Counted from the first letter of the stretch, positions 25,744-36,232 are shown. The stretch: 47,629 nucleotides of DNA from Bacillus nakamurai (GCF_001584325.1 NZ_LSAZ01000030.1:1-47629), one strand, 5' to 3'. The notes: a model not told the origin generated them from the sequence alone. Program-made: numbers and translations.

Positions 25744-26199
25744 ATGATCTTAGTCAGCTCTTGTCTCGGCGGCATTGAATGCAGATATAACGGCTCCCAC
25801 TCCGCGTCCGAAAAAATCCGCAGGCTTGTGGAAGAAAAGAAAGCTGTTATGGTCTGTCCCGAACTTCTGGGCGGCTTCACCACTCCCCGCGAGCCGGCGG
25901 AAATTATCGGCGGAACAGGCGAAGATGTGCTGAACGGAACGGCAAAAATCGTAACGGCATCAGGCGAAGACGTAACAGCTTTATATATGAACGGCGCGGC
26001 CAAAACACTAGAATACGCAAAAGAAATAGGCGCCGACACCGTCATTCTAAAAGAAAACAGCCCGTCCTGCGGCAGCAGCTTTATCTATGACGGCACTTTC
26101 TCAGGCCAAAAAATAATTGGCGACGGCATCACTTCCGCCCTTTTAAAACAGGCCGGCTGCCGCGTCATATCAGAAAATGAGCTTGATCAATTGAAATAA
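25744..26199 (+). CDS. ybbK: DUF523 family protein YbbK
   Basis: A 151-residue soluble protein with the conserved Cys motifs of DUF523: VSSCLGGIECRYNG at the start, CPELLGGFTTPREPAEI, and ILKENSPSCGSSFIYDG. It is YbbK of B. subtilis in sequence and place. Conserved cysteines suggest metal or Fe-S binding, but the role is not known. The ATG at 25744 was chosen because GGAGG ends 10-11 nt upstream; the TTG at 25726 overlaps that site. It begins a rightward group with ybbJ and perhaps the mur operon. Confidence 0.85.
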   Translation: MILVSSCLGGIECRYNGSHSASEKIRRLVEEKKAVMVCPELLGGFTTPREPAEIIGGTGEDVLNGTAKIVTASGEDVTALYMNGAAKTLEYAKEIGADTVILKENSPSCGSSFIYDGTFSGQKIIGDGITSALLKQAGCRVISENELDQLK

Positions 26200-26213
26200 A
26201 GGAGAGATCTGCC

Positions 26214-26690
26214 TTGAACGTAACTCTGTCCTTCTATAAACCGGAACACTTGGACGCCCTGAACGGGTTTGTGCTGCATGAAGAAGATAAGAAATTTTCC
26301 GCTCTCCCGCAGGATGTCCTGACACAAGCCATCGTCATACGGGACCGATATCCGGCAGTCATTTTAAACGGAGACCGTCCCGTCGGCTTTTTTATTTTAC
26401 ATACATCCAAAGAAACCATATCCCCGTATTCTAACAATGCTTTTGCCATTTTGCTGAGCGCCCTGTCCTTACACGCGCCGCATCAAGGAAAAGGCTATGC
26501 CAAACAAGCTATGCTGCAGCTTCCCGCTTTTGTCAAAAGCTATTTCCCATGGTGTGATGAAATCGTGCTCGCTGTTAATCATCTCAATCACCGTGCAAAA
26601 CACCTTTACCAAACAACCGGTTTCATTGATAAAGGGCGCCGCAAAATCGGCCCGATCGGGGAACAATACATTTTGCATCATTTTTTATGA
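26214..26690 (+). CDS. ybbJ: GNAT acetyltransferase YbbJ
   Basis: A 158-residue Gcn5-type N-acetyltransferase. The acetyl-CoA loop is HQGKGYAKQAML (about 96-107, Q/R-x-x-G-x-A pattern), preceded by a beta-4 strand NAFAILLSALSLHAP and followed by NHLNHRAKHLYQTTGFIDKG, the typical alpha-4/beta-5 region. TTG start at 26214 with GGAGAG upstream. Matches YbbJ; acceptor substrate unknown. Its stop codon overlaps a cre-like site for the next operon. Confidence 0.83.
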   Translation: MNVTLSFYKPEHLDALNGFVLHEEDKKFSALPQDVLTQAIVIRDRYPAVILNGDRPVGFFILHTSKETISPYSNNAFAILLSALSLHAPHQGKGYAKQAMLQLPAFVKSYFPWCDEIVLAVNHLNHRAKHLYQTTGFIDKGRRKIGPIGEQYILHHFL

Positions 26691-26701
26691 AAGCGTTTAA
26701 A
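26688..26701 (+). promoter_or_regulatory. cre-like site of the mur operon
   Basis: TGAAAGCGTTTAAA fits the CcpA consensus except for one base near the end and includes the ybbJ stop codon. It lies about 29 bp upstream of the murQ -35; CcpA control of this operon is known in B. subtilis. Confidence 0.5.
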
Positions 26702-26729
26702 ATTTTATTTCACAAAAAGCCGATTTTTC

Positions 26730-26759
26730 TTGAAACATTATGTCAAAAGCCCATATACT
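26730..26759 (+). promoter_or_regulatory. Sigma-A promoter of murQ
   Basis: TTGAAA, 18 nt, TATACT; about 25 nt of leader before the ribosome site TGGGAGG. Confidence 0.6.
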
Positions 26760-26789
26760 TCAAGTAATAAATACCTGGGAGGTACACAT

Positions 26790-27707
26790 ATGACAGACCG
26801 GCTGAACATTCACAAACTGACGACAGAAACAAGAAATCCGCAAACCGCTTCTATCCATCAAGCAGACACATTGGAAATCCTGCAATTCATCAATCAAGAG
26901 GATTTTAAAGTCGCAGAAGCCGTGCAGCAGGTTCTTCCGGATATTCAAACCGCAGTCGAATTCGCGCACGAATCGCTGCAGCGAAACGGCAGGCTGATTT
27001 ATGCGGGGGCAGGGACAAGCGGCAGGCTCGGCGTATTAGACGCAGTTGAATGTCCGCCTACCTACAGCGTGAGCCCTGAGACTGTCATCGGATTGATGGC
27101 CGGAGGAGCAGACGCCTTTTTACGTGCTTCGGAAGGAATAGAAGACAGCGAAGAAGCAGGAGCTGACGATATAAAGTCGATCGGCCTGACCGAAAACGAC
27201 ACGGTCATTGCCATCGCAGCAAGCGGGCGCACACCGTATGCGGCAGGCGTGCTGAAATACGCAAAAACAATCGGCGCCAAAACCGTTGCGCTGACTTGCA
27301 ATAAACATTCACTCATTGGCCGTTATGCCGATCACAGCATCGAAGTCATCGTCGGACCCGAGGTGATTACAGGCTCAACACGAATGAAAGCGGCGACAGC
27401 ACATAAAATGATTCTGAACATGATTTCCACAGCCGTCATGATTAAAAGCGGCAAAGTGTACGAGAACTTAATGGTGGACGTTCATGTCAGCAATGAAAAA
27501 CTGAAAGAACGGGCAATCGGCATTATCCAAACTATCACGGGCGCCTCGTACGACACGGCAAAAGAAACACTCGAAGCCGCTGATCTCCACGTCAAAACAG
27601 CGATCGTTATGCTGAAAACCAATTCGGATGAAAATCATGCCGCAGCATTGCTCAAAGAAGCAGGAGGCTTCATTGACAAAGCCATCGAGCACCATCATTC
27701 CATGTAA
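26790..27707 (+). CDS. murQ: MurNAc-6-phosphate etherase MurQ
   Basis: A 305-residue SIS-domain lyase that cleaves the lactyl ether of MurNAc-6-phosphate, giving GlcNAc-6-phosphate and D-lactate. Motifs: [20 protein letters not shown] (about 60-80), [19 protein letters not shown], and [19 protein letters not shown], all family-specific. The ATG at 26790 has GGGAGG at 6 nt. First gene of murQ-murR-murP-amiE-nagZ-namZ, as in B. subtilis (ybbI). Confidence 0.96.
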   Translation: MTDRLNIHKLTTETRNPQTASIHQADTLEILQFINQEDFKVAEAVQQVLPDIQTAVEFAHESLQRNGRLIYAGAGTSGRLGVLDAVECPPTYSVSPETVIGLMAGGADAFLRASEGIEDSEEAGADDIKSIGLTENDTVIAIAASGRTPYAAGVLKYAKTIGAKTVALTCNKHSLIGRYADHSIEVIVGPEVITGSTRMKAATAHKMILNMISTAVMIKSGKVYENLMVDVHVSNEKLKERAIGIIQTITGASYDTAKETLEAADLHVKTAIVMLKTNSDENHAAALLKEAGGFIDKAIEHHHSM

Positions 27708-27719
27708 GGAGAGACGCAA

Positions 27720-28571
27720 TTGGCCAACGGCGGATTATCAATTATTCAGGCAATGAAGCACAAGCTCCCCCCGTCAGAACGCAAGCTTGCCGACTATATT
27801 TTACAGCATCCCCACGAAACGGCCGGCGCCACTGTCCATGACGTCAGCGCCTCTGCCGGCACAAGCGGGGCAGCCGTGATCAGGCTATGCAAATCACTCG
27901 GCTTAAAAGGATTTCAAGAGTTGAAAATGCGAATCGCAGGAGACTTGGCAAAGCCTTCAGAGCAGGGCTACAGAGACATTCAGCCGAATGAGCCGCTCAG
28001 CTCCATTTCTGAGAAAGCGGCTGGCAATGCCATTCAAGCCATCCAGGATACTGCCGGCATTACAGACTATAAAGTGCTGAAACAAGCAGTATCAGCCCTA
28101 TCGCAAGCCCGCGCCGTCCACTTCATCGGCGCAGGCGCTTCAGGAATTGTCGCCCGGGACGCCCAGCAGAAATGGCTTCGCGTCAATAAACAAGCGACTG
28201 CTTTTTCCGACACGCATCTCGTCGCGTCATTAATCGCAAACGCCGGCAAACAGGATATCGTATTTGCCGTATCGTTTTCAGGAGAGACTCAGGAGATAAT
28301 TGATCTCGTTTTATTGGCAAAGAAAAAAGGTATACAAATTATCAGCCTGACAGCATTCAGCCAAAACGCAATCTCATCTTTAGCGGATATTTCTTTATAT
28401 ACCGCACACTCAAATGAAGCGCCTTTTCGCAGCGCCGCCACATCATCCCGGTTAGCCCAGCTTTTTATGATTGATATATTGTTTTTAGGCATGGCCTCGG
28501 AGGAATACGAGGAAACCATTGGATATATTGATAACACAAGAGAAGCCATCCGATTGATGAGACACCCATAA
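27720..28571 (+). CDS. murR: RpiR-family repressor MurR
   Basis: A 283-residue regulator with an N-terminal helix-turn-helix (about 1-77, LPPSERKLADYILQHP and TSGAAVIRLCKSLGLKGFQE) and a C-terminal SIS sugar-phosphate-binding domain (about 120-250, FIGAGASGIVARDAQQKWL, AVSFSGETQEIIDL). It represses the mur operon and is relieved by MurNAc-6-phosphate in B. subtilis. TTG start at 27720 following AAGGAGAG; 12 nt after murQ. Confidence 0.94.
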   Translation: MANGGLSIIQAMKHKLPPSERKLADYILQHPHETAGATVHDVSASAGTSGAAVIRLCKSLGLKGFQELKMRIAGDLAKPSEQGYRDIQPNEPLSSISEKAAGNAIQAIQDTAGITDYKVLKQAVSALSQARAVHFIGAGASGIVARDAQQKWLRVNKQATAFSDTHLVASLIANAGKQDIVFAVSFSGETQEIIDLVLLAKKKGIQIISLTAFSQNAISSLADISLYTAHSNEAPFRSAATSSRLAQLFMIDILFLGMASEEYEETIGYIDNTREAIRLMRHP

Positions 28572-28586
28572 AGAGGAGGGGTTTTG

Positions 28587-29954
28587 ATGCGCAAAGACGA
28601 ATTTTACAATACGTTAGCCAAAGACATCTTAAAGCACTGCGGCGGGCCATCCAATATTTCAAGCTTCACCCACTGTATGACACGTCTGAGGATTACGCCT
28701 TTTGACAAGGATCAAACAGACATTGAAGCGTTAAAGCAGCTCGAAGGCGTCATCGGCGTAGTGGAAGCCGAAACACTGCAGATCATTCTCGGAACGGGAG
28801 TCGTCAATCATGTCGCCGCCGCTTTCTCAAAACTTACGGCGCCAGAAAAAAACTCCGATTTAAAAGAAGCCGCCTCACAAAAAAAAGCAGATATCAACAG
28901 AAAAAATGAGACACCGATTAAATTATTTCTAAGAAAAATATCCAGCATCTTCATCCCTCTCATTCCCGCACTCATTGCATCAGGCTTAATCACCGGCATC
29001 ACAAAAGCCGTTATTCAAGCCGGCTGGCTCTCAAAAGAATCCCAAATCGCACTTATATTAACGGTAATCGGCTCAGGCTTATTCGCTTACCTAGGCGTCT
29101 TAGTCGGTATAAATGCCGCCAAAGAATTCGGAGGAACACCCGCGATGGGCGGATTGGCGGGCATTTTGATCCTCAACCCCGAAATCGCCAATATCAGTTT
29201 ATTCGGAGAAAACCTCCTCCCTGGCAGGGGAGGGCTGATCGGCGTCCTTTTCGCAGCCATTTTTATCGCTTATACCGAACGATTCATCAGGCGGTATATT
29301 CATCAATCTATCGACATCATCGTTACGCCTACCTTATCTTTACTCATCACCGGATTGGTTACGTATGTCGTCTTTATTCCTGCAGGCGGTTTTATTTCTG
29401 ATCTCATTACCTCAGGTTTATTGTCGCTGCTGCAATTTGGCGGTGTTATTTCCGGATTCATATTAGGCGCGGTGTTCCTGCCCCTTGTCGTCACAGGCCT
29501 TCACCAAGGTTTGACCCCCGTGCATCTGGAATTAATCCGATCCATCGGGGATGATCCGCTTCTGCCAATTCTCGCGATGGGCGGCGCAGGTCAAGTCGGC
29601 GCGGCCTTCTCCATATTTATGAAAACAAAAAAAGCCTCACTGAAAAGAGCGATAGGAGGCGGACTGCCATCCGGTCTTCTGGGGATCGGAGAACCGCTTA
29701 TATTCGGGGTTACTCTCCCGCTCGGCCGGCCGTTTTTGACTGCATGTTTAGGTGCGGGGGTTGGCGGGGCCTTCCAAGCCCATTTTCAAGTGGCGACATT
29801 CTCCATCGGAGTTTCCGGGCTTCCGCTCTCTTTTCTCGTTCACCCGCCGCAAATCGTTTTATATATCATCGGTCTGCTTATTTCCTACGCGGCAGGCTTC
29901 TTATTCACCTATGCTTTCGGGTTTACAGACGACATGGCAGCTGAATTCGATTAA
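28587..29954 (+). CDS. murP: MurNAc-specific PTS EIIBC component MurP
   Basis: A 455-residue PTS permease. The IIB domain (about 1-85) has the phospho-Cys in SSFTHCMTRLRI (about residue 28). The IIC domain (about 105-450) has around ten TM helices with GGLPSGLLGIGEPLIFGVTL near its end, the substrate-contact motif. There is no IIA domain; the IIA activity is supplied from elsewhere. Imports and phosphorylates N-acetylmuramic acid for MurQ. AGAGGAGGGG precedes the ATG. Confidence 0.94.
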   Translation: MRKDEFYNTLAKDILKHCGGPSNISSFTHCMTRLRITPFDKDQTDIEALKQLEGVIGVVEAETLQIILGTGVVNHVAAAFSKLTAPEKNSDLKEAASQKKADINRKNETPIKLFLRKISSIFIPLIPALIASGLITGITKAVIQAGWLSKESQIALILTVIGSGLFAYLGVLVGINAAKEFGGTPAMGGLAGILILNPEIANISLFGENLLPGRGGLIGVLFAAIFIAYTERFIRRYIHQSIDIIVTPTLSLLITGLVTYVVFIPAGGFISDLITSGLLSLLQFGGVISGFILGAVFLPLVVTGLHQGLTPVHLELIRSIGDDPLLPILAMGGAGQVGAAFSIFMKTKKASLKRAIGGGLPSGLLGIGEPLIFGVTLPLGRPFLTACLGAGVGGAFQAHFQVATFSIGVSGLPLSFLVHPPQIVLYIIGLLISYAAGFLFTYAFGFTDDMAAEFD

Positions 29955-29972
29955 GCCGGGAGGGATCAGTCT

Positions 29973-31256
29973 ATGAAAACGCTGGTAATCGCATTTCTCA
30001 CTATCACATTAAGCCTTTCTTTTCTGCCGCCGCATAAAGCCTATGCCCAATCCAAATCATACGATACAGCAAAGCTGAGAAAGGTTGATCAAATGATTGA
30101 AAAAGACATTGCCGCAGGCTTCCCCGGAGCCGTTCTCGTCGTTGTAAAGGACGGACGAGTGATCAAAAAGAAAGCGTACGGCTACCGCAAAAAATATGAA
30201 GGAGATACACTTCTGCGCCGGCCGGAAAAGATAAAAACAACAACCATGTTCGATTTAGCCTCCAATACGAAAATGTACGCCGCCAATTTCGCATTACAGC
30301 GCCTGGCCAGCCAAGGAAAGCTTGATCTCTATGAAAAGGTATCCGCTTATTTACCTGATTTCAAGGACAGAAATGACGATCCGATAAAAGGAAAAGACAG
30401 CATCCGCGTCATTGACGTGCTTCTGCATCAATCCGGGCTGCCCTCGAGCTTTTATTTCTACCAGCCGGACACAGCGGGCCAATATTATTCTCAAGCTCGG
30501 GAAAAAACAATCCGCTATCTCACACGCATACCATTAGATTACAAACCGGGGACGAAACACGTATACAGCGATATCGGCTATATGCTCCTCGGATGCATCA
30601 TTGAAAGCATAACCGGAAAAACCCTTGATGTGTATGCGGAACAAGAGCTGTATAAACCGCTGAAACTGACGCATACGCTGTTCAATCCGCTGAAAAAAGG
30701 CTTTAAAGCCCAATCGTTTGCGGCAACCGAACGTTTAGGCAACACGAGAGACGGGGTCATCCATTTTCCCAACATAAGGACGTATACGCTGCAGGGCGAG
30801 GCTCACGATGAAAAGGCATTTTACTCCATGGGGGGAGTTTCCGGGCATGCCGGGCTGTTTTCCCGAGCCGATGACATGGCCGTCCTGCTTCAAGTCATGC
30901 TGAACGGCGGCAGCTATAAACACGTTTCACTCTTTACCAAACAAACCGCTGAACTGTTCACAACGGCCGCTTCCTCCGACCCGACATACGCTCTTGGCTG
31001 GAGGAAGAACGGCAGCCAGGACATGGAGTGGATGTTCGGTCCGTATGCCAGCAAGCAGGCATACGGACATACGGGATGGACCGGTACTGTGACCATCATT
31101 GACCCGGCGTACAAACTGGGCATTGCACTGTTGACGAATAAAAAGCATTCACCGGTCGCCAATCCCGCTGAAAACCCTAATGTATTCGAAGGAGATCTTT
31201 TTCCAACCGGGAGTTACGGAAGTGTCATAAAAGCGATTTACGAAGCCATTGAATGA
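29973..31256 (+). CDS. amiE: Secreted serine hydrolase AmiE (N-acetylmuramoyl-L-alanine amidase)
   Basis: A 427-residue exported protein of the beta-lactamase/class C fold. Signal peptide about 1-25 (cleavage near AYA|QS). Active-site S97-N-T-K100 in FDLASNTKMY, then YSDIGYMLLG (the Tyr motif), and HTGWTGT in place of KTG. In B. subtilis (YbbE) it removes the stem peptide from muropeptides outside the cell, acting with NagZ and NamZ. Starts 18 nt after murP with GGGAGGG. Confidence 0.9.
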   Translation: MKTLVIAFLTITLSLSFLPPHKAYAQSKSYDTAKLRKVDQMIEKDIAAGFPGAVLVVVKDGRVIKKKAYGYRKKYEGDTLLRRPEKIKTTTMFDLASNTKMYAANFALQRLASQGKLDLYEKVSAYLPDFKDRNDDPIKGKDSIRVIDVLLHQSGLPSSFYFYQPDTAGQYYSQAREKTIRYLTRIPLDYKPGTKHVYSDIGYMLLGCIIESITGKTLDVYAEQELYKPLKLTHTLFNPLKKGFKAQSFAATERLGNTRDGVIHFPNIRTYTLQGEAHDEKAFYSMGGVSGHAGLFSRADDMAVLLQVMLNGGSYKHVSLFTKQTAELFTTAASSDPTYALGWRKNGSQDMEWMFGPYASKQAYGHTGWTGTVTIIDPAYKLGIALLTNKKHSPVANPAENPNVFEGDLFPTGSYGSVIKAIYEAIE

Positions 31257-31302
31257 CAACCTATGTCTTTTGTCCAAACTATGACGGCAGGAGGACACCA
31301 TC

Positions 31303-33216
31303 ATGAAACTTGTCATCTCAGCAGTATTACTGTTGTTTATCGTTTTCGGCACACAGCAGGCCGCGACAAAGCAAGATATTCCTTCACAGGCGAAGCAAGC
31401 GGTATCCCGCATGACATTAGATGAGAAATTGGGGCAGATGCTCATGCCTGATTTTCGCAATTGGCAAAAAGATGGGCAGTCATCGCCCCAGGCATTCACC
31501 CAAATGAATAACGAAGTCGCCGGGCTTATTAAAAAATATCAATTTGGCGGCGTCATTTTATTTGCAGAAAATGTAAAAAACACTGAGCAGACTGTCCGCC
31601 TCACAGATGCTTTTCAAAAGGCCAGTCCGAAAATTCCGCTTTTATTAAGTATTGATCAAGAAGGCGGCATCGTGACACGGCTCGGGGAGGGTACTCATTT
31701 CCCAGGCAATATGGCCCTTGGCGCTGCAAGAAAAACAGCTTACGCGTCCCAGACAGGCGCCATCATCGGAAAAGAGCTCAAGGCCTTAGGCATCAATACA
31801 AATTTTGCTCCCGTTCTGGACATTAATAACAATCCCGGCAATCCGGTTATCGGCGTCAGGTCATTCAGTGCAAATCGGGATCTGACGGCGTCACTCGGCC
31901 TTGCCTCCATGAAAGCTCAGCAAAAACAGAATGTCGCCTCAGCCGTCAAACATTTCCCGGGACATGGCGACACAGATGTCGACAGCCATTACGGCCTGCC
32001 GCTTGTTACCCACAGCCAAGAAAGACTTCGAGAAATCGAGCTTTATCCTTTCCAGCAGGCAATTAACGCCGGAGCCGATATGGTCATGACAGCACATGTA
32101 CAATTTCCGGCTTTTGATGATACCACCTATAAAAGCAAACTGGACGGTTCAAATATCCTCGTACCCGCTACACTCTCAAAAAAAGTCATGACTCGTCTTC
32201 TCCGTGAAGAAATGGGCTTTGATGGCGTCATCGTCACGGATGCGTTAAATATGAAAGCAATCGCTGATCATTTCGGACAGGAAGAGGCGGTCGTCATGGC
32301 GATAAAAGCAGGGGTCGATATCGCCCTGATGCCTGCTCAGGTGACGTCACTGCAAACAGAAAAACGTTTTGAAGACGTCCTTTCCGCCTTAAAAAAAGCG
32401 GTTCAAAAAGGGGATATTCCCCTTCAGCAAATTAACAAATCCGTTGAACGAATCATTTCCCTGAAAATAAAACGCGGCATATATCCCGCACCGAAAGAAA
32501 CAAGCCTGAAAAAGAAAATCGCAAAAGCAAAGCAAACCGTCGGCAGTAAGGGCCATTTGAAGACAGAAAAAAAGATTGCGGAAAAAGCAGTGACTGTTCT
32601 AAAAAACGAGGACCGGACACTTCCGTTCAAGCCGAAAAAAAACAGCCGCATCCTCATCGCCGCGCCTTATGAAGACCAGACAGCATCAATAGAAGAAACC
32701 ATACGGCAGCTCATCAAGAAAAAAGAGATCAAGCCGGTAATAATCAGCAAAATAAACTTTGCGGAGCGCACCTTTAATGACGAAGACAAACAGAAGGCAG
32801 CCAATGCCGATTACATGATTACAGGCTCATATGTCGTAAAAAATGACCCTGTCGTTAACGACGGCGTCATCGACGATTCCGTGACAGATCCCGGCAAATG
32901 GACGACGGCTTTCCCGCGGGCATTGATGAAAGCGGCACAATCTTATCAAAAACCCTTTGTGCTGATGAGCCTGCGAAATCCTTACGACGTTGCCAATTTC
33001 GAAGAAGCAAAAGCTCTCATCGCCGTCTACGGTTTCAAGGGGTATGCGGACGGACGATACCTCCAGCCAAACATACCGGCCGGCATCGAAGCGATATTCG
33101 GGCGGACAAAACCGATAGGCAGACTGCCGGCGGATATCCCTTCGGTCACCCATCCCGGAACAACCCTATACCCATTTGGATACGGCCTCAACATCAAAAC
33201 CGGTAAACCGCTTTAA
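31303..33216 (+). CDS. nagZ: Exo-beta-N-acetylglucosaminidase NagZ
   Basis: A 637-residue GH3 enzyme. Signal peptide about 1-22 without a lipobox Cys. The TIM-barrel domain (about 25-400) shows [13 protein letters not shown], the family motif [18 protein letters not shown] (with the catalytic His-Asp dyad) and nucleophile Asp in [12 protein letters not shown]; the C-terminal alpha/beta domain follows. Cleaves GlcNAc from muropeptide ends; secreted form as in Gram-positives, unlike the cytosolic one of E. coli. AGGAGGAC precedes the ATG. Confidence 0.95.
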   Translation: MKLVISAVLLLFIVFGTQQAATKQDIPSQAKQAVSRMTLDEKLGQMLMPDFRNWQKDGQSSPQAFTQMNNEVAGLIKKYQFGGVILFAENVKNTEQTVRLTDAFQKASPKIPLLLSIDQEGGIVTRLGEGTHFPGNMALGAARKTAYASQTGAIIGKELKALGINTNFAPVLDINNNPGNPVIGVRSFSANRDLTASLGLASMKAQQKQNVASAVKHFPGHGDTDVDSHYGLPLVTHSQERLREIELYPFQQAINAGADMVMTAHVQFPAFDDTTYKSKLDGSNILVPATLSKKVMTRLLREEMGFDGVIVTDALNMKAIADHFGQEEAVVMAIKAGVDIALMPAQVTSLQTEKRFEDVLSALKKAVQKGDIPLQQINKSVERIISLKIKRGIYPAPKETSLKKKIAKAKQTVGSKGHLKTEKKIAEKAVTVLKNEDRTLPFKPKKNSRILIAAPYEDQTASIEETIRQLIKKKEIKPVIISKINFAERTFNDEDKQKAANADYMITGSYVVKNDPVVNDGVIDDSVTDPGKWTTAFPRALMKAAQSYQKPFVLMSLRNPYDVANFEEAKALIAVYGFKGYADGRYLQPNIPAGIEAIFGRTKPIGRLPADIPSVTHPGTTLYPFGYGLNIKTGKPL

Positions 33217-33231
33217 ACAGGAGGGCTTATG

Positions 33232-34476
33232 ATGAAAAAACAAACGGCTGCGCTTCTCGCCGGATTACTCGTCATCGGCGCCATGACGGCAGTCTCGGCT
33301 TCTTCCGATAAAGACATTCAAATCACCAAGAAAGCGAAAGTCCAAACAGGCATCGACCGTTTGCTGAAAGAGTATAAAAAACAGCTGAAAGGGAAAAAAA
33401 TCGGACTGATTACCAATCCGACCGGTGTAAACTCATCAATGAAAAGCAGTGTTGATGTGCTTTACGAGTCACCATACATTCATCTGACAGCATTATTCGG
33501 ACCGGAGCACGGCGTTCGGGGCGACGCGCAAGCCGGAGACAAGGTCACATCATATATTGACGAAAAAACAGGCCTCCCCGTCTACAGTCTATACGGAGAC
33601 ACGAAGAAACCGACGCCTGAGATGCTGAAGGATACAGATGTTCTGATCTTTGATATTCAAGACGTCGGCACACGGTACTACACCTACATTTACACAATGG
33701 CTTATGCGATGGAAGCCGCCAAAGAAAAAGGCATTCCTTTCTTCGTCTTAGACCGTCCCAACCCCCAAGGCGGAGGAAGCCCTGACGGACCTGTGCTGGA
33801 GCCCGATTACGCTTCCTTTGTCGGGCTGTATCCGATTGCGCTGAAGCACGGGATGACCATCGGTGAGCTCGCTTTATTATTCAATCGGGAATTTCAAATT
33901 GGGGCCGACCTCACCGTAGTAAAAATGAAGCATTGGAAACGGACGATGACAATGGAAGACACCGGTCTGCCTTTTGTCCTTCCGTCGCCTAACATTCCGA
34001 CTCCGGACAGCATATTCGCGTACTCCGCAACAGGCCTAATTGAAGGCACAAATGTATCAGAAGGAAGAGGCACGACGAAGCCGTTTGAATTCATCGGCGC
34101 GCCTTACATGAAAAGCACCGAGCTTGAGGAACGCCTTAACAGCCTCAAGCTCCCTGGCGTCACATTCAGAGCCGCATCGTTTATTCCGAGCTTCTCGAAG
34201 CATCAAGGCAAGCTATGCCACGGAGTGCAATTATATGTGACAAACAGAAACACCTTCGAAGCAGCGAAAACAGGCCTCTCGATCATTAAAACGATACACA
34301 GCCTATATCCGAATGACTTTTCATTCCTGTCGACAGGATCTTTCGACAAATTGATCGGCAACGGCTGGGTGCGCAAAAAAATAGAAAACGGTGCTTCAAT
34401 TGCAGAAATAATGAACACGTATCAACGCCGCCTCGACCAATTCAAGCTCGTGAGAAAGCAATACCTCATTTACTGA
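33232..34476 (+). CDS. namZ: Exo-beta-N-acetylmuramidase NamZ (YbbC)
   Basis: A 414-residue secreted enzyme of the DUF1343 family. Signal peptide about 1-22 (MKKQTAALLAGLLVIGAMT, AVSA|SS). Conserved blocks: GLITNPTGVNS, ALFGPEHGVRGDAQAG, IFDIQDVGTRYYTY, DRPNPQGG and SEGRGTTKPFEFIGAP. Cleaves terminal MurNAc from peptidoglycan fragments, completing the set with NagZ and AmiE. The second of two adjacent ATG codons was chosen because it lies 7 nt after AGGAGG. A small imperfect hairpin (CGTGTtACACG, 34484-34494) after the stop may end the operon. Confidence 0.93.
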   Translation: MKKQTAALLAGLLVIGAMTAVSASSDKDIQITKKAKVQTGIDRLLKEYKKQLKGKKIGLITNPTGVNSSMKSSVDVLYESPYIHLTALFGPEHGVRGDAQAGDKVTSYIDEKTGLPVYSLYGDTKKPTPEMLKDTDVLIFDIQDVGTRYYTYIYTMAYAMEAAKEKGIPFFVLDRPNPQGGGSPDGPVLEPDYASFVGLYPIALKHGMTIGELALLFNREFQIGADLTVVKMKHWKRTMTMEDTGLPFVLPSPNIPTPDSIFAYSATGLIEGTNVSEGRGTTKPFEFIGAPYMKSTELEERLNSLKLPGVTFRAASFIPSFSKHQGKLCHGVQLYVTNRNTFEAAKTGLSIIKTIHSLYPNDFSFLSTGSFDKLIGNGWVRKKIENGASIAEIMNTYQRRLDQFKLVRKQYLIY

Positions 34477-34556
34477 CAAAATTCGTGTTACACGTGAAAC
34501 GTTTTTCGACGCTTTTCTCCTTTCCACTTTTTATAGGAAAACATTCATTTATTTGG

Positions 34557-34582
34557 TACAATTTAATTGATAATTATTATCA
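34557..34582 (+). promoter_or_regulatory. btr promoter with perfect Fur box
   Basis: TGATAATTATTATCA at 34568-34582 is an exact 7-1-7 Fur site, placed just after the -10-like TACAAT (34557-34562) at the expected transcript start. Iron repression is therefore strongly indicated. Confidence 0.9.
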
Positions 34583-34616
34583 TTTGAATGAATGTTTCCT
34601 AAAAAGGTGGTCTCTT

Positions 34617-36212
34617 ATGCAAAACGCATTGTTCTTTCAGCCAATTGACTTTATCTCCATTAAAAAAACCGCAGAACTCCTGTCAGAGCATCAGCTCACT
34701 GATTCTCCGGTACTAATCTTTCATCTAAAAGGCAAAGGGCGTATTGACATTGGAACAGACAGCTTCCCGCTGCAGAAAGAAACGCTCTACATTTGTCCTC
34801 CTGAAGAGACATTCAGTATCGAACCGGCGCCGTCAGGCTCCATCCATTTGTACATTGTCAGGCTCCGTGCCTTCTCTTATTCAAAAGACGACAGAGCCAT
34901 GCTTCCCCAAACCGGAGAAGACATTTTTCACGGCCTTCAGCAACTGAATATACAAACGGTTGAAAATCTGACAAGCCGCCTTCAGTCATTGACCGAAAAC
35001 GCCCACTCGTCTGACACGCTTGTGAAAATGAAATATACAGCTGATTTTCAGCAGCTTATGTATGACCTCTATTCGGCAAATGTATGCCATCAAAACAATA
35101 CAAAAGCAGCAATTGAACAGACAAAGCAATTTATAAAGGCACAATCCGATACAAAAATAACGCTCACCCAGCTTGCCCAAATGGCCGGAATCAGCGCTAA
35201 ACATTACAGTGAAACTTTTAAAAAACTATATGGGAAAAGCGTAACAGAATACATAACAGATATACGCGTAACAAATGCAAAAAAACTGATGTCCAAAGCA
35301 AACTGCAAGCTGAGAGAAATCGCTCATCAAACCGGCTACCAGGACGAATTTTATTTCAGCCGCCTTTTCAAAAAGCACACCGGCAGCTCACCTACAAGCT
35401 ATATGAAAAAAAGGCGCTCAAAGATGGCGGCATACGGGAAAGAAATGATAGGGCATCTGACTCCGCTCCATCATATTCCTTATGCCGCAGCGCTTCATCC
35501 GAAGTGGACAGCCTATTATTACAAACAATTTGCTCCCGATATCCCGGTTCATCTCAGCGCCTACCGTTCGAATGCGAACCGGGAAGAGAACCTGGAAATG
35601 CTGGCTCAAGCTGCCCCAGACGTGATTTTCAGTATGGACTCGGTCAGTAAGGAAGAAAAAAAGCGCCTGAATGAAATAGCCGACGTCTTTTATGTTCCGT
35701 CACAAGAAAATTGGAGAACGCAATTTCTGCGCACAGCAGCATACTTACATGAGGAGAAGGAAGCACAGCATTGGCTGGAATCGTATCAAAGCCTCGTACA
35801 TTCGGCGAAGGAATCTCTGGAGCGGCTGCAAAAGTATCGTTTCTTATTCATCCGCCTTTATAAGGAAGATTTTTATCTTGCCCATAACAAAAGTATACAA
35901 GATGTCTTTTTCGGAGATTTGGCCTTCACTTCTGCAAAGCCAAAGCATATCGCCGCAGACCAAAAGATTTCATTCAACATGCTGGCTGATTGCCAAGCTG
36001 ACTCTCTCATGCTCTTTACCTGTAAAGAACCGGAAACGCTTGACTATTTTCAGCGTATACAGCAGACCGAGGAATGGCAAAACCTCAGAGCTGTCCGCGA
36101 TAAACGGGTGTATCCCGTTTCATCAGACCCATGGGGTGAATATTCTCCAAGCGGCCATCAGCGGATCATTCAGCAAAGCATTTCCATTTTTTCCGAAGAT
36201 CGTCCATGGTAA
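34617..36212 (+). CDS. btr: AraC-type activator Btr with siderophore-binding domain
   Basis: A 531-residue one-component regulator. N-terminal cupin-like part (about 1-150), two AraC helix-turn-helix units (about 165-265: LTQLAQMAGISAKHYSETFK and LREIAHQTGYQDEFYFSRLF), and a C-terminal periplasmic-binding-like domain (about 275-525) resembling FeuA that binds ferri-bacillibactin. In B. subtilis (YbbB) it activates feuABC-ybbA when the iron-siderophore is present. The ATG at 34617 follows AAAGGTGG; the earlier in-frame ATG at 34485 lies before the Fur box. Its last codons (RPW) contain half of a direct repeat that may be its own binding site. Confidence 0.94.
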   Translation: MQNALFFQPIDFISIKKTAELLSEHQLTDSPVLIFHLKGKGRIDIGTDSFPLQKETLYICPPEETFSIEPAPSGSIHLYIVRLRAFSYSKDDRAMLPQTGEDIFHGLQQLNIQTVENLTSRLQSLTENAHSSDTLVKMKYTADFQQLMYDLYSANVCHQNNTKAAIEQTKQFIKAQSDTKITLTQLAQMAGISAKHYSETFKKLYGKSVTEYITDIRVTNAKKLMSKANCKLREIAHQTGYQDEFYFSRLFKKHTGSSPTSYMKKRRSKMAAYGKEMIGHLTPLHHIPYAAALHPKWTAYYYKQFAPDIPVHLSAYRSNANREENLEMLAQAAPDVIFSMDSVSKEEKKRLNEIADVFYVPSQENWRTQFLRTAAYLHEEKEAQHWLESYQSLVHSAKESLERLQKYRFLFIRLYKEDFYLAHNKSIQDVFFGDLAFTSAKPKHIAADQKISFNMLADCQADSLMLFTCKEPETLDYFQRIQQTEEWQNLRAVRDKRVYPVSSDPWGEYSPSGHQRIIQQSISIFSEDRPW

Positions 36213-36232
36213 TACCGGAAATTATCCATGGT
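36203..36232 (+). repeat. Direct repeat, candidate Btr site
   Basis: TCCATGGT occurs at 36203-36210 and 36225-36232, with centre spacing 22 bp (two helical turns), as AraC-type activators require. The second copy overlaps the poor -35 region (TGGTCT) of the feuA promoter. The first lies in the end of btr. Confidence 0.6.
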